NCBI GenBank assembly: GCA_934122385.1
Contig: CAKOWP010000069.1
Coordinates: 1 to 5,236, forward strand
Direction of reading: 5' to 3'
Origin: an uncultured Clostridia bacterium
GTDB lineage: Bacteria > Bacillota > Clostridia > TANB77 > CAG-508
DNA length: 5,236 nucleotides
Position 1 is the stretch's first letter; each line of letters begins with the position of its first letter. The notes under the pieces are model-generated. The model saw only the letters and a list, made by a program, of their open reading frames with translations. It made no database searches and was not told the DNA's origin. The position numbers and the translations under genes are program-made. Positions 1 to 5,128 of the stretch are shown here, piece after piece.

Positions 1-12
1 AAGGAGAAAAAT

Positions 13-678
13 ATGGAAGAATGTAAAATAAAAAATCTATATAATTTAGATGAAACAATAGCAAAAAAAATATTTGAAGGAGTAACATACCCATGGGAGG
101 TATTGCCAAAAATAAATGATTTTATAATAGAATTAGGAAATACACTAGATCCAGAAGAATATGATAAAGTAGGAGAAAATGTATGGATTGCAAAATCAGC
201 CACAGTAGCACCAACAGCATACATACATGGACCTGCAATAATAGGAAAAAATGCAGAAATAAGACATTGTGCATTTATAAGGGGAAAAGCAATAGTTGGT
301 GAAGGTGCAGTAGTAGGAAATTCAACAGAACTAAAAAATGTAATTCTATTTAACAAAGTTCAAGTACCTCACTATAATTATGTTGGAGACTCGATTTTAG
401 GATACAAATCACACATGGGAGCAGGCTCAATAACATCAAATGTAAAATCAGACAAAAAATTAGTAGTGGTAAAAAATGATAAAGAAAAAATAGAAACAGG
501 ACTAAAAAAATTTGGAGCAATGCTAGGAGACGAAGTAGAAGTTGGATGTGGTTCAATTTTAAATCCAGGAACAGTAATCGGTAGTCATAGCAACATATAT
601 CCATTGTCATCTGTAAGAAAAGTAGTACCTGCAAATAGTATATACAAAAATCAAAATGAAATTGTAGAAAAAATTTAG
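13..678 (+). CDS. GlmU-like left-handed beta-helix acyltransferase
   Basis: This 221-residue protein has the hexapeptide-repeat pattern of left-handed beta-helix transferases from about residue 55 to 205 (for example AYIHGPAIIGKNAEI at 69-83 and VEVGCGSILNPGTVIG at 175-190). The segment around H120-Y123-V124-G125-D126 and G136-A-G-S-I-T matches the acetyltransferase half of GlmU, where the equivalent histidine is catalytic. The N-terminal nucleotidyltransferase domain of GlmU is absent; a short helical segment of about 50 residues replaces it. Such stand-alone proteins are common in Clostridia and are often labelled UDP-N-acetylglucosamine pyrophosphorylase-like, which the missing domain does not support. 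A cytoplasmic acyl-CoA-dependent transfer to a sugar or sugar nucleotide is inferred; the substrate is unknown. The ATG at 13 follows AAGGAG (1-6) with a 6-nt gap. Anything upstream lies outside the window, so a preceding operon partner cannot be excluded. The fold is sure, the substrate is not. Confidence 0.9.
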   Translation: MEECKIKNLYNLDETIAKKIFEGVTYPWEVLPKINDFIIELGNTLDPEEYDKVGENVWIAKSATVAPTAYIHGPAIIGKNAEIRHCAFIRGKAIVGEGAVVGNSTELKNVILFNKVQVPHYNYVGDSILGYKSHMGAGSITSNVKSDKKLVVVKNDKEKIETGLKKFGAMLGDEVEVGCGSILNPGTVIGSHSNIYPLSSVRKVVPANSIYKNQNEIVEKI

Positions 679-783
679 AAAAGAAAAGTCGGAGACAAAT
701 TATACTTGAAAATATTCTAAAAAAAGAATAAAAAAGTACTCAAGATAATTAACAATATTCAAAACTTAGCTAAAAAAACAGGA

Positions 784-824
784 AAAAAGCAGAAATATCG
801 TATAAAAACATATTACTGCTTTTT
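784..824 (+). terminator. Probable intrinsic terminator of the beta-helix transferase gene
   Basis: AAAAAGCAG (784-792) pairs perfectly with CTGCTTTTT (816-824). After an A·A mismatch the stem continues with AATAT/ATATT (794-798 with 810-814), leaving an 11-nt loop. The 3' arm ends in five T. It lies 105 nt after the stop at 678, with no better candidate between. The stem is AT-rich and the T tract is shared with the arm, so efficiency is uncertain. Confidence 0.5.
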
Positions 825-855
825 AATAATGATTTGAAATCATATAAAAACGTAT

Positions 856-887
856 TTGACAGAATAAAAGGCAAAAAGGTATATAAT
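856..887 (+). promoter_or_regulatory. Possible promoter inside the intergenic region
   Basis: A perfect -35 TTGACA (856-861) is followed by TATATAAT (880-887). The spacing is 18 bp if TATATA (880-885) is used as the -10, but 20 bp to the perfect TATAAT (882-887), which is too long for an ideal sigma-A promoter. A transcript would begin near 893 and could run as an approximately 220-nt leader or separate RNA toward the DUF6514-like gene. AT-rich DNA produces such matches by chance. Confidence 0.3.
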
Positions 888-1051
888 TATTAATTGATTT
901 TAAAATATTATAACAGAAAGTAGAAGTCGAAAGCCATCGAAAATTGACAGATAATAAAATTGTTTTAAATAGTAAAAGTCGAAGAAAAAAGAAAAAAACA
1001 AAAATATGAATAAGCAACTGTTTTTATGTCAAAAATTGCGATGAAAAATCC

Positions 1052-1080
1052 TTGCAAACCACTGAAATTAGTAGTAATAT
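1052..1080 (+). promoter_or_regulatory. Sigma-A-type promoter of the DUF6514-like gene
   Basis: TTGCAA (1052-1057) and TAATAT (1075-1080) are separated by exactly 17 bp. The expected start near 1087 gives a leader of about 30 nt that contains the ribosome binding site at 1102-1110. The topA promoter uses the same TTGCAA -35 and the same spacing. Confidence 0.7.
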
Positions 1081-1101
1081 AAAAAGGTCACAAAACAAAA
1101 G

Positions 1102-1110
1102 AAAAGGGGG
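1102..1110 (+). promoter_or_regulatory. Ribosome binding site that fixes the TTG start at 1117
   Basis: AAAAGGGGG sits 6 nt before TTG at 1117. A run of seven T (1112-1118) fills the gap and forms the first two bases of the start codon. The encoded protein has no internal methionine, so TTG is the only plausible initiator in this frame near the binding site. Confidence 0.65.
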
Positions 1111-1116
1111 ATTTTT

Positions 1117-1434
1117 TTGAAAACATTTTTTGGCAGCGTATTTATCGAAAAAGAGAGACTTGAGGAAGCAGGAATAAAATATCCAATAAAGTTAGAATAC
1201 TATAAACAAATAAATGAAGATCAAATAAGCACTTATCAGAAACCAAAATATGGAATAGAAATAATAAAAACAGAATATAAACCAGAATATACAAAAGTAG
1301 AAAATAAACAAATAAAATATGTTACAAATGATGAAATAGAAGCAAATCAAATTTTAAATATTTTTAAAACAAATCAAGTAACTCCAATTAATTCTGAAGA
1401 AGTCATAGTAGACTTGTTCAGAAACAAATTTTAA
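1117..1434 (+). CDS. Small DUF6514-like protein of unknown function
   Basis: A 105-residue soluble protein with no membrane segment, signal peptide or cysteine. I place it in the DUF6514 family from memory of its pattern: a YGIEI motif (45-49), a charged middle, then a helical stretch and a V-T-P-I motif (88-91) before a short C-terminal helix. Family members are small clostridial proteins of about 100 residues without an assigned activity, so no function is given. Translation starts at TTG 1117 behind a G-rich ribosome binding site and a clear promoter. A-rich codons match topA and indicate a native gene. The stop TAA is only 3 nt before a 28-bp inverted repeat, which would become a very stable hairpin at the mRNA 3' end. 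topA follows but has its own promoter. Family assignment is moderately sure; that it is a real gene is well supported. Confidence 0.75.
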   Translation: MKTFFGSVFIEKERLEEAGIKYPIKLEYYKQINEDQISTYQKPKYGIEIIKTEYKPEYTKVENKQIKYVTNDEIEANQILNIFKTNQVTPINSEEVIVDLFRNKF

Positions 1435-1437
1435 TTC

Positions 1438-1502
1438 AACCAGTGGGGACGTTCTTAGATTGGTTGAAATTTTGAACCAATCTAAGAACGTCCCCACTGG
1501 TT
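1438..1502. repeat. 28-bp perfect inverted repeat (REP/MITE-like hairpin), copy 1
   Basis: The left arm 1438-1465 (beginning AACCAGTGGGGACG) is an exact reverse complement of 1475-1502 (ending CGTCCCCACTGGTT). The 9-nt middle GAAATTTTG can pair a further 3 bp after a G·G mismatch. The GC-rich end GTGGGGACG stands out from the surrounding DNA. No T tract follows, so it is not a standard intrinsic terminator, although it would stabilise or end the upstream mRNA. It shares the outer GTGGGGA and central AAATTTTGAACC with 3718-3755, which suggests a dispersed family. That it is a mobile REP-like element is inference. Confidence 0.85.
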
Positions 1503-1546
1503 CATCAGATTCAAATGAGGAATTTTTCATATTTATTAGAAAAAAC

Positions 1547-1575
1547 TTGCAAAATATGAAAAAATGTTCTAGAAT
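1547..1575 (+). promoter_or_regulatory. Sigma-A-type promoter of topA
   Basis: TTGCAA (1547-1552) and TAGAAT (1570-1575) have a 17-bp spacer. Transcription should begin near 1582, giving a leader of about 28 nt. The -35 lies about 45 bp downstream of the large inverted repeat, so topA mRNA would not carry that hairpin. Confidence 0.7.
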
Positions 1576-1599
1576 ACTAAAAGAGTATAAGAAAAACAT

Positions 1600-1605
1600 A
1601 GGAGG
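1600..1605 (+). promoter_or_regulatory. Ribosome binding site that fixes the topA start at 1610
   Basis: AGGAGG lies 4 nt before ATG 1610. The frame stays open upstream to a TTG at 1460, but that TTG is inside the inverted repeat, lacks a ribosome binding site and is upstream of the topA promoter. Starting at 1610 gives the N-terminus MADKLIIVESPAKA, typical of topoisomerase I. Confidence 0.85.
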
Positions 1606-1609
1606 AAAT

Positions 1610-3706
1610 ATGGCAGATAAATTAATAATAGTAGAATCACCAGCAAAGGCAAACACAATAAAAAAATTTTTAGGAGGCAGTACAAAAGTTGTAGCCTCAA
1701 TGGGACATATAAGAGATTTACCAAAATCAAAATTAGGTGTAGATATTGAACACGATTTTGAACCTGAATATATAAATATCAGAGGAAAGGGAGATTTAAT
1801 AAAATCTTTAAAAACAGACGCTAAAAAGGCAAGAAAAGTTTATTTAGCAACTGACCCCGACCGTGAGGGTGAAGCAATAGCATGGCACCTAGCAAAAATA
1901 TTAGAAGATGACAAAGACAAAATAACAAGAGTCACTTTTAATGAAATTACAAAATCAGCAGTACAAAAAGCAATAAAAGAACCAAGAGATATCGACTTAA
2001 ATACTGTTGATGCACAACAAGCAAGAAGAGTTTTAGACAGAATAGTTGGATATAAAATAAGTCCATTATTATGGAAAAAAGTAAAAAGAGGACTATCAGC
2101 AGGTAGAGTTCAATCTGTTGCAGTAAAGCTAATTGTAGACAGAGAAACAGAAATCGAAAACTTTATTCCACAAGAATATTGGAACATATATGCAAACTTA
2201 AAAGACGAAAAATCTAAAAAAGAATTTGAAGCAAGATTCTATGGAAAAAACGGAAAAAAACAAGAAATCAACTCAAAAGAACAAGTTGACCAAATCTTAA
2301 AAGACATAGAAAAAGCAAAATACATAGTATCAGAAATCAAAAAAGGTGAGAAAAAGAGAAATCCAGCACCACCATTTACAACAAGTACAATGCAACAAGA
2401 GGCTTCAAGAAAATTAGGATTCACATTAAAGAAAACAATGTCTGTTGCACAAACATTATATGAAGGTGTGAAAATAGCAGACAGAGGAACTGTAGGTCTA
2501 ATCACATATATGAGAACAGACTCTACAAGAATCTCAGAAGAAGCAAGAGCCGCAGCAAAAACACACATAGTATCAACATATGGTGAAGAATTCTATGAAA
2601 ATAGATATTATAAAACAAGTAAAGATGCACAAGATGCTCACGAAGGTATAAGACCAACATATTCAGACATCGAGCCAGACGACATAAAAAGCGACTTAAG
2701 TAAAGACCAATATAAATTATATAAATTAATTTATAACAGATTTATGGCAAGTCAAATGAAACCAGCAGTTTATGACACAATGGCAGTAAATATCAAAGCA
2801 AATGACTATGACTTCAAAGCAAATGGACAAAACTTAAAATTCAAAGGATTTATGATTTTATATGTTGAAGGAACAGACGAAAAAGAAGAACAAGAAGCAG
2901 GAATGTTGCCAGCTTTAGATGAAAATCAAGAAGTAAAATTAATCAAAATAAATCCAAAACAAAGCTTTACAGAACCACCTGCAAGATATACAGAAGCAAG
3001 TTTAGTAAAAGCGTTAGAAGAAAAAGGAATAGGAAGACCAAGTACATATTCGCCAACAATTACAACAATTTTGGAAAGAAGATATATAGAAAAAGAACAA
3101 AGACAATTGGTACCAACAGAACTTGGAAAAATAGTAAACAAACTACTTACAGAAAACTTTGCAGATATTGTAAATGTGGAATTTACAGCCAAAATTGAAA
3201 ATGAATTTGACGAAATTGCAGAAGGAAAAGAAAAATGGAAAAAGATAATTAGAGAATTCTATGGACCATTTGAGCAAGAACTTGAAAAAGCAGAGAAAGA
3301 ACTTGAGCATGTACAATTAGTTGATGAAGTATCAGATGTACAATGTGAAAAATGTGGAAGAATGATGGTTTACAAATATGGAAGATATGGCAAATTTTTA
3401 GCATGCCCAGGATTCCCAGAATGTAGAAATGTAAAACCAATAATAGAAACAATTGATGTTCCATGCCCAAAATGTGGAGCAACTGTTCAAGTTAGAAAGA
3501 CAAAAAGAAAAAGAAATTACTATATATGTGAAAATAACCCAGCATCATGCGACTATATTTCTTGGAACAAACCAAAGCCAGGTGAAAAATGGAATCCAGA
3601 AGAAGCTGAAGAGGTAAAAAAAGAAACAGAAAAGAAAACAAGAACATCAAAAAAGACTACAACAAAAAGAAAAACAACTGCAAAAAAAGCCAAAACTAAA
3701 AAGTAA
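1610..3706 (+). CDS. topA: DNA topoisomerase I (type IA)
   Basis: This 698-residue enzyme relaxes negatively supercoiled DNA by cutting one strand through a 5'-phosphotyrosine link and passing the other strand through. The Toprim domain (about 3-115) has VESPAK with E9 and TDPDREGE with D82, D84 and E86, the acidic Mg-binding residues. The type IA core (about 130-550) has SAGRVQSVAV (163-172) and the active-site motif GLITYMRTDS, with Y300 as the nucleophile and R302 beside it. Two four-cysteine zinc ribbons follow: C579/C582/C599/C605 and C619/C622/C640/C647. A Lys/Thr-rich basic tail (about 669-698) probably binds DNA. Length and domain order are normal for Firmicutes, and no key residue is missing. 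It has its own promoter and terminator, so it is probably monocistronic. One CGT codon in TDPDREGE stands out among nearly uniform AGA. Confidence 0.98.
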   Translation: MADKLIIVESPAKANTIKKFLGGSTKVVASMGHIRDLPKSKLGVDIEHDFEPEYINIRGKGDLIKSLKTDAKKARKVYLATDPDREGEAIAWHLAKILEDDKDKITRVTFNEITKSAVQKAIKEPRDIDLNTVDAQQARRVLDRIVGYKISPLLWKKVKRGLSAGRVQSVAVKLIVDRETEIENFIPQEYWNIYANLKDEKSKKEFEARFYGKNGKKQEINSKEQVDQILKDIEKAKYIVSEIKKGEKKRNPAPPFTTSTMQQEASRKLGFTLKKTMSVAQTLYEGVKIADRGTVGLITYMRTDSTRISEEARAAAKTHIVSTYGEEFYENRYYKTSKDAQDAHEGIRPTYSDIEPDDIKSDLSKDQYKLYKLIYNRFMASQMKPAVYDTMAVNIKANDYDFKANGQNLKFKGFMILYVEGTDEKEEQEAGMLPALDENQEVKLIKINPKQSFTEPPARYTEASLVKALEEKGIGRPSTYSPTITTILERRYIEKEQRQLVPTELGKIVNKLLTENFADIVNVEFTAKIENEFDEIAEGKEKWKKIIREFYGPFEQELEKAEKELEHVQLVDEVSDVQCEKCGRMMVYKYGRYGKFLACPGFPECRNVKPIIETIDVPCPKCGATVQVRKTKRKRNYYICENNPASCDYISWNKPKPGEKWNPEEAEEVKKETEKKTRTSKKTTTKRKTTAKKAKTKK

Positions 3707-3710
3707 AAAA

Positions 3711-3756
3711 ACGGGATTGTGGGGATGTACCTTCAATCCTGTAAAATTTTGAACCG
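3711..3756. repeat. Degenerate relative of the inverted repeat, copy 2, after topA
   Basis: GTGGGGATGT (3719-3728) and AAATTTTGAACC (3744-3755) match GTGGGGACGT and AAATTTTGAACC of the 1438-1502 element in the same order and with nearly the same spacing. The region between is diverged. The long right arm is not intact; ATTGAA at 3763-3768 may be a trace of it. ACGGGATTG (3711-3719) instead pairs with CAATCCTGT (3734-3742), including one G·T. It starts 4 nt after the topA stop, mirroring copy 1. Confidence 0.55.
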
Positions 3757-3791
3757 CAACGTATTGAACCGTTTTGCGGAATTTTATTTTT
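3754..3791 (+). terminator. Intrinsic terminator of topA
   Basis: CCGCAACG (3754-3761) pairs with CGTTTTGCGG (3770-3779) with a 2-T bulge and an 8-nt loop, followed by TTTTATTTTT (3782-3791). TTGAACCG occurs twice here (3749-3756 and 3764-3771), so the terminator may have grown from the remains of the repeat. Confidence 0.7.
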
Positions 3792-3799
3792 AAAAACTA

Positions 3800-3828
3800 T
3801 TGACAATATTTATAATATTTGGTATCAT
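3800..3828 (+). promoter_or_regulatory. Promoter of the tRNA-Gly/tRNA-Cys unit
   Basis: Consensus TTGACA (3800-3805), a 17-bp spacer and TATCAT (3823-3828) predict a start near 3835, about 38 nt before the first tRNA. An overlapping TATAAT at 3811-3816 is far too close to this -35 to serve it. Confidence 0.75.
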
Positions 3829-3872
3829 ATTAATTGCTTTTGAATATAATTAAATATAGCAACAAGCAAGAC

Positions 3873-3946
3873 GCAGGTATAGTTTAGTGGTAAAACATAA
3901 CCTTGCCAAGGTTAAGTTACGGGTCCGATTCCCGTTACCTGCTCCA
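3873..3946 (+). tRNA. tRNA-Gly (anticodon GCC)
   Basis: A complete cloverleaf reads glycine codons GGC/GGU. The acceptor stem GCAGGTA (3873-3879) pairs fully with TACCTGC (3936-3942), the D stem is GTTT/AAAC, and the anticodon stem TAACC/GGTTA encloses loop TTGCCAA with GCC at 3905-3907. The T stem ACGGG/CCCGT encloses loop TCCGATT. The discriminator is T3943 and CCA is encoded at 3944-3946. D-loop GG is present, so the tRNA looks functional in translation. The T loop has C rather than T at position 55. Confidence 0.97.
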
Positions 3947-3977
3947 AATATTTTTATCAAAAATAAAAATTTAATAT

Positions 3978-4051
3978 GGCGCCTTAGCCAAGCGGTAAGG
4001 CACGAGTCTGCAAAACTCTGATGATCGGTCCGACTCCGATAGGCGCCTCCA
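3978..4051 (+). tRNA. tRNA-Cys (anticodon GCA)
   Basis: A complete cloverleaf. The acceptor GGCGCCT (3978-3984) pairs with AGGCGCC (4041-4047), the D stem is GCC/GGC with a GG-containing loop, and the anticodon loop CTGCAAA carries GCA at 4010-4012. The T stem ATCGG/CCGAT encloses loop TCCGACT. T4048 is the discriminator, as expected of tRNA-Cys (U73 is an identity element), and CCA is encoded at 4049-4051. The outermost anticodon-stem pair, 27-43, is a C·U mismatch (4003/4019), and position 55 is C. It lies 31 nt after tRNA-Gly and is probably cotranscribed with it. Confidence 0.97.
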
Positions 4052-4056
4052 AAAGA

Positions 4057-4096
4057 AAAACGAGAAAATATTGAAATATCGATATTTTCTTGTTTT
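4057..4096 (+). terminator. Intrinsic terminator of the tRNA unit
   Basis: A 15-bp stem with one G·T pair joins 4057-4071 (AAAACGAGAAAATAT) to 4082-4096 (ATATTTTCTTGTTTT) around a 10-nt loop. The 3' arm ends in TTTT. It begins 5 nt after the encoded CCA of tRNA-Cys, which makes it the natural end of that transcript. The stem is AT-rich but long. Confidence 0.7.
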
Positions 4097-4145
4097 ATAT
4101 TAGGCTTTATATTAAATAAAAAATACCTATTTAAAAGGAGAAAAA

Positions 4146-4475
4146 ATGAAAACATACAAAAAACTTGTAAGAGACAAAATACCAGAAATAATAGAAAAAG
4201 ACAATTTGGTACCAATTTGTAGAACATTAAATGACAAAGAATACCAAATGGAATTAAATAAAAAATTAGTAGAAGAAGTAAAAGAATATCTAGAAAGTCA
4301 AGAAACAGAAGAATTAGCAGATATTGTAGAAGTGATTTACAGCATAGTAAAATCAAAAAATATTTCTTTAGAAGACTTCGAAAAAATAAGAACAGACAAA
4401 GTAGAAAAAAGAGGAAGCTTCGATAAAAGAATATTTTTAGAAAGAGAAGAAGAAAAAGAAAGTGAAAGAATCTAA
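4146..4475 (+). CDS. MazG-like nucleotide pyrophosphohydrolase (COG4997 type)
   Basis: This 109-residue all-helical protein begins with the signature YKKLVRDKIPEII (4-16), typical of the COG4997 branch of the all-alpha NTP pyrophosphatase superfamily (MazG, PRA-PH, dUTPase-2). The metal-binding pattern is visible as E43-E44-x-x-E47 and, further on, E56-x-x-D59 within EELADIVEVI. These acidic residues hold Mg for hydrolysis of nucleoside triphosphates to monophosphate and pyrophosphate. The usual role is inferred to be removal of non-canonical or excess nucleotides in the cytoplasm; the substrate cannot be read from sequence. Length is normal, with a charged Glu/Lys-rich tail (about 99-108). 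The ATG at 4146 follows AAAAGGAG with 5 nt spacing. No strong promoter is visible between the tRNA terminator and the start; TTGTTT (4090-4095) with TTAAAT (4112-4117) is a weak option, and read-through from the tRNA unit is another. Codon use is native. Confidence 0.88.
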   Translation: MKTYKKLVRDKIPEIIEKDNLVPICRTLNDKEYQMELNKKLVEEVKEYLESQETEELADIVEVIYSIVKSKNISLEDFEKIRTDKVEKRGSFDKRIFLEREEEKESERI

Positions 4476-4502
4476 TTGGCTGATATTAATATATTAAAAA
4501 CA

Positions 4503-4531
4503 AAAAATGACTCCTAAAAGGAGTCATTTTT
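4503..4531. terminator. Bidirectional intrinsic terminator between convergent genes
   Basis: AAAAATGACTCC (4503-4514) pairs perfectly with GGAGTCATTTTT (4520-4531) around the 5-nt loop TAAAA. A and T runs on the two arms supply a U tract in both directions. It lies 27 nt after the stop at 4475 and touches the stop codon (4532-4534) of the minus-strand gene, so it serves both. Confidence 0.92.
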
Positions 4532-5059
4532 CTACATAACATCAATTAACAGTTCTAATTGAACTGAAAGAGTTCCATTTTTAGAATTCCAATTAAAATT
4601 CCGAACAAGAATATCTTTTAAATAGAATTCATAGCTTCTCATTGCTTTATTAATGAGACTAAAAGCTTCTGCCACAAAGTCAATAACTGCATTCCGAATT
4701 ATAACTGCATAATTTTTTTTGACAACCTCAAATTCCGCAACTGAACTCGTTATGGAATATGCTGACAATTCTTCCTCATATTTTGACAAATCAATGAGCT
4801 TGTCTGCATAAATCCAAAGTGATCGTTCCATTGATAATGAAGAATCATTAAGAATTTGGATAGCTGAGCTACTATACTTATTCAACAGCTCCTCTGTAAA
4901 GAATTTTACTTTTTCATCTTTATAAGTAGAATTCTTTGCAAGCTCCACACCCTTGTGGAACAATTCTAATTCCTGACTGATCCGTTCAATTAAGTTATGC
5001 AATGATGATCTTTCATCATTGCTGATGTTTTGGATAGAAATTGTACTTACTTTTTCCAT
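4532..5059 (-). CDS. Unrecognised 175-residue soluble helical protein
   Basis: I do not recognise this protein. It is predicted soluble and mainly alpha-helical, with no cysteine, no signal peptide and no clear membrane span; the most hydrophobic stretch (about 118-136) is broken by R122, D127 and E131 and looks amphipathic. The N-terminal third (18-60) is heptad-like and could pack as a coiled coil. The start ATG (5057-5059) is preceded by GAGAGG (5068-5073 on the + strand) with an 8-nt gap, and a consensus promoter lies just upstream, so expression is well supported. Codon use differs from the rest of the window: Arg is CGG three times, CGA once and AGA twice; Ile is mostly ATT/ATC; CTG, CTC, GAG and AAG are frequent. 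This suggests horizontal acquisition. A 25-bp near-palindrome over the -10 box suggests control by a repressor. Phage, plasmid or defence-associated origin is possible but unproven. Confidence 0.8.
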   Translation of the reverse strand: MEKVSTISIQNISNDERSSLHNLIERISQELELFHKGVELAKNSTYKDEKVKFFTEELLNKYSSSAIQILNDSSLSMERSLWIYADKLIDLSKYEEELSAYSITSSVAEFEVVKKNYAVIIRNAVIDFVAEAFSLINKAMRSYEFYLKDILVRNFNWNSKNGTLSVQLELLIDVM

Positions 5060-5085
5060 ACTTATTACCTCTCTTTTTGATTTTT

Positions 5086-5110
5086 TTGGTTATGAAAATT
5101 TTATCACCAA
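5086..5110. promoter_or_regulatory. Operator-like 25-bp near-palindrome over the -10 box
   Basis: On the minus strand, half site TTGGTGATAAAA mirrors TTTTCATAACCAA around the central base 5098: outer TTGGT/ACCAA, inner AT/AT and AAA/TTT agree, with 20 of 24 non-central positions symmetric. It covers the whole -10 hexamer (5098-5103) and the predicted start near 5091. Only one half would be transcribed, so it should act as a DNA operator, not an RNA hairpin. Confidence 0.6.
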
Positions 5111-5126
5111 TTAAAAAAAGTGTCAA
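5098..5126 (-). promoter_or_regulatory. Consensus promoter of the 4532-5059 gene
   Basis: On the minus strand, TTGACA (5126-5121), a 17-bp spacer and TAAAAT (5103-5098) form a near-perfect sigma-A promoter. The predicted start near 5091 gives a leader of about 32 nt carrying GAGAGG. Confidence 0.85.
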
Positions 5127-5128
5127 TT

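Larger units (their letters stand above)
679..1051. other. Long AT-rich intergenic region with no credible gene
   Basis: No open frame here has a ribosome binding site plus normal codon use. Besides the hairpin at 784-824, it contains a possible promoter near 856-887, a weak hairpin TATTCT/AGAATA just after 700, and two copies of AAGTCGAA-type sequence (around 925-932 and 977-983). A 12-codon frame starting at 1006 (MNKQLFLCQKLR) has no clear ribosome binding site. I recognise no known RNA family in it. Confidence 0.6.

Noticed and set aside
13..678. Calling the first gene a full GlmU or UDP-GlcNAc pyrophosphorylase
   Set aside because: The nucleotidyltransferase domain with its GxGxRM-type motif is absent; only the beta-helix acyltransferase part is present.
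823..1017. 64-codon minus-strand open frame in the intergenic region
   Set aside because: It starts at TTG with no ribosome binding site, and its Phe/Leu-rich composition is what antisense A-rich DNA yields by chance. It also overlaps the probable terminator.
1438..1502. Reading the inverted repeat as a simple Rho-independent terminator
   Set aside because: No T tract follows the 3' arm (TTCATCAGATTC), and the perfect 28-bp arms with a partner copy elsewhere fit a repeat element better. It may still limit read-through.
1460..1609. 50-residue N-terminal extension of topA from a TTG at 1460
   Set aside because: The TTG lies inside the inverted repeat and upstream of the topA promoter, and has no ribosome binding site. 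ATG 1610 has AGGAGG and gives the canonical topoisomerase N-terminus.
2239..3482. Three minus-strand open frames inside topA
   Set aside because: They are antisense shadows of an A-rich coding sequence, without start signals or recognisable domains.
3850..4356. 168-codon minus-strand open frame spanning both tRNAs and part of the MazG-like gene
   Set aside because: Its peptide contains the familiar antisense-tRNA translations (such as RSRTDHQSFADSCLTAWLRR and GNGNRTRN) that appear in databases as spurious proteins. The rest is leucine-rich antisense of an A-rich gene.
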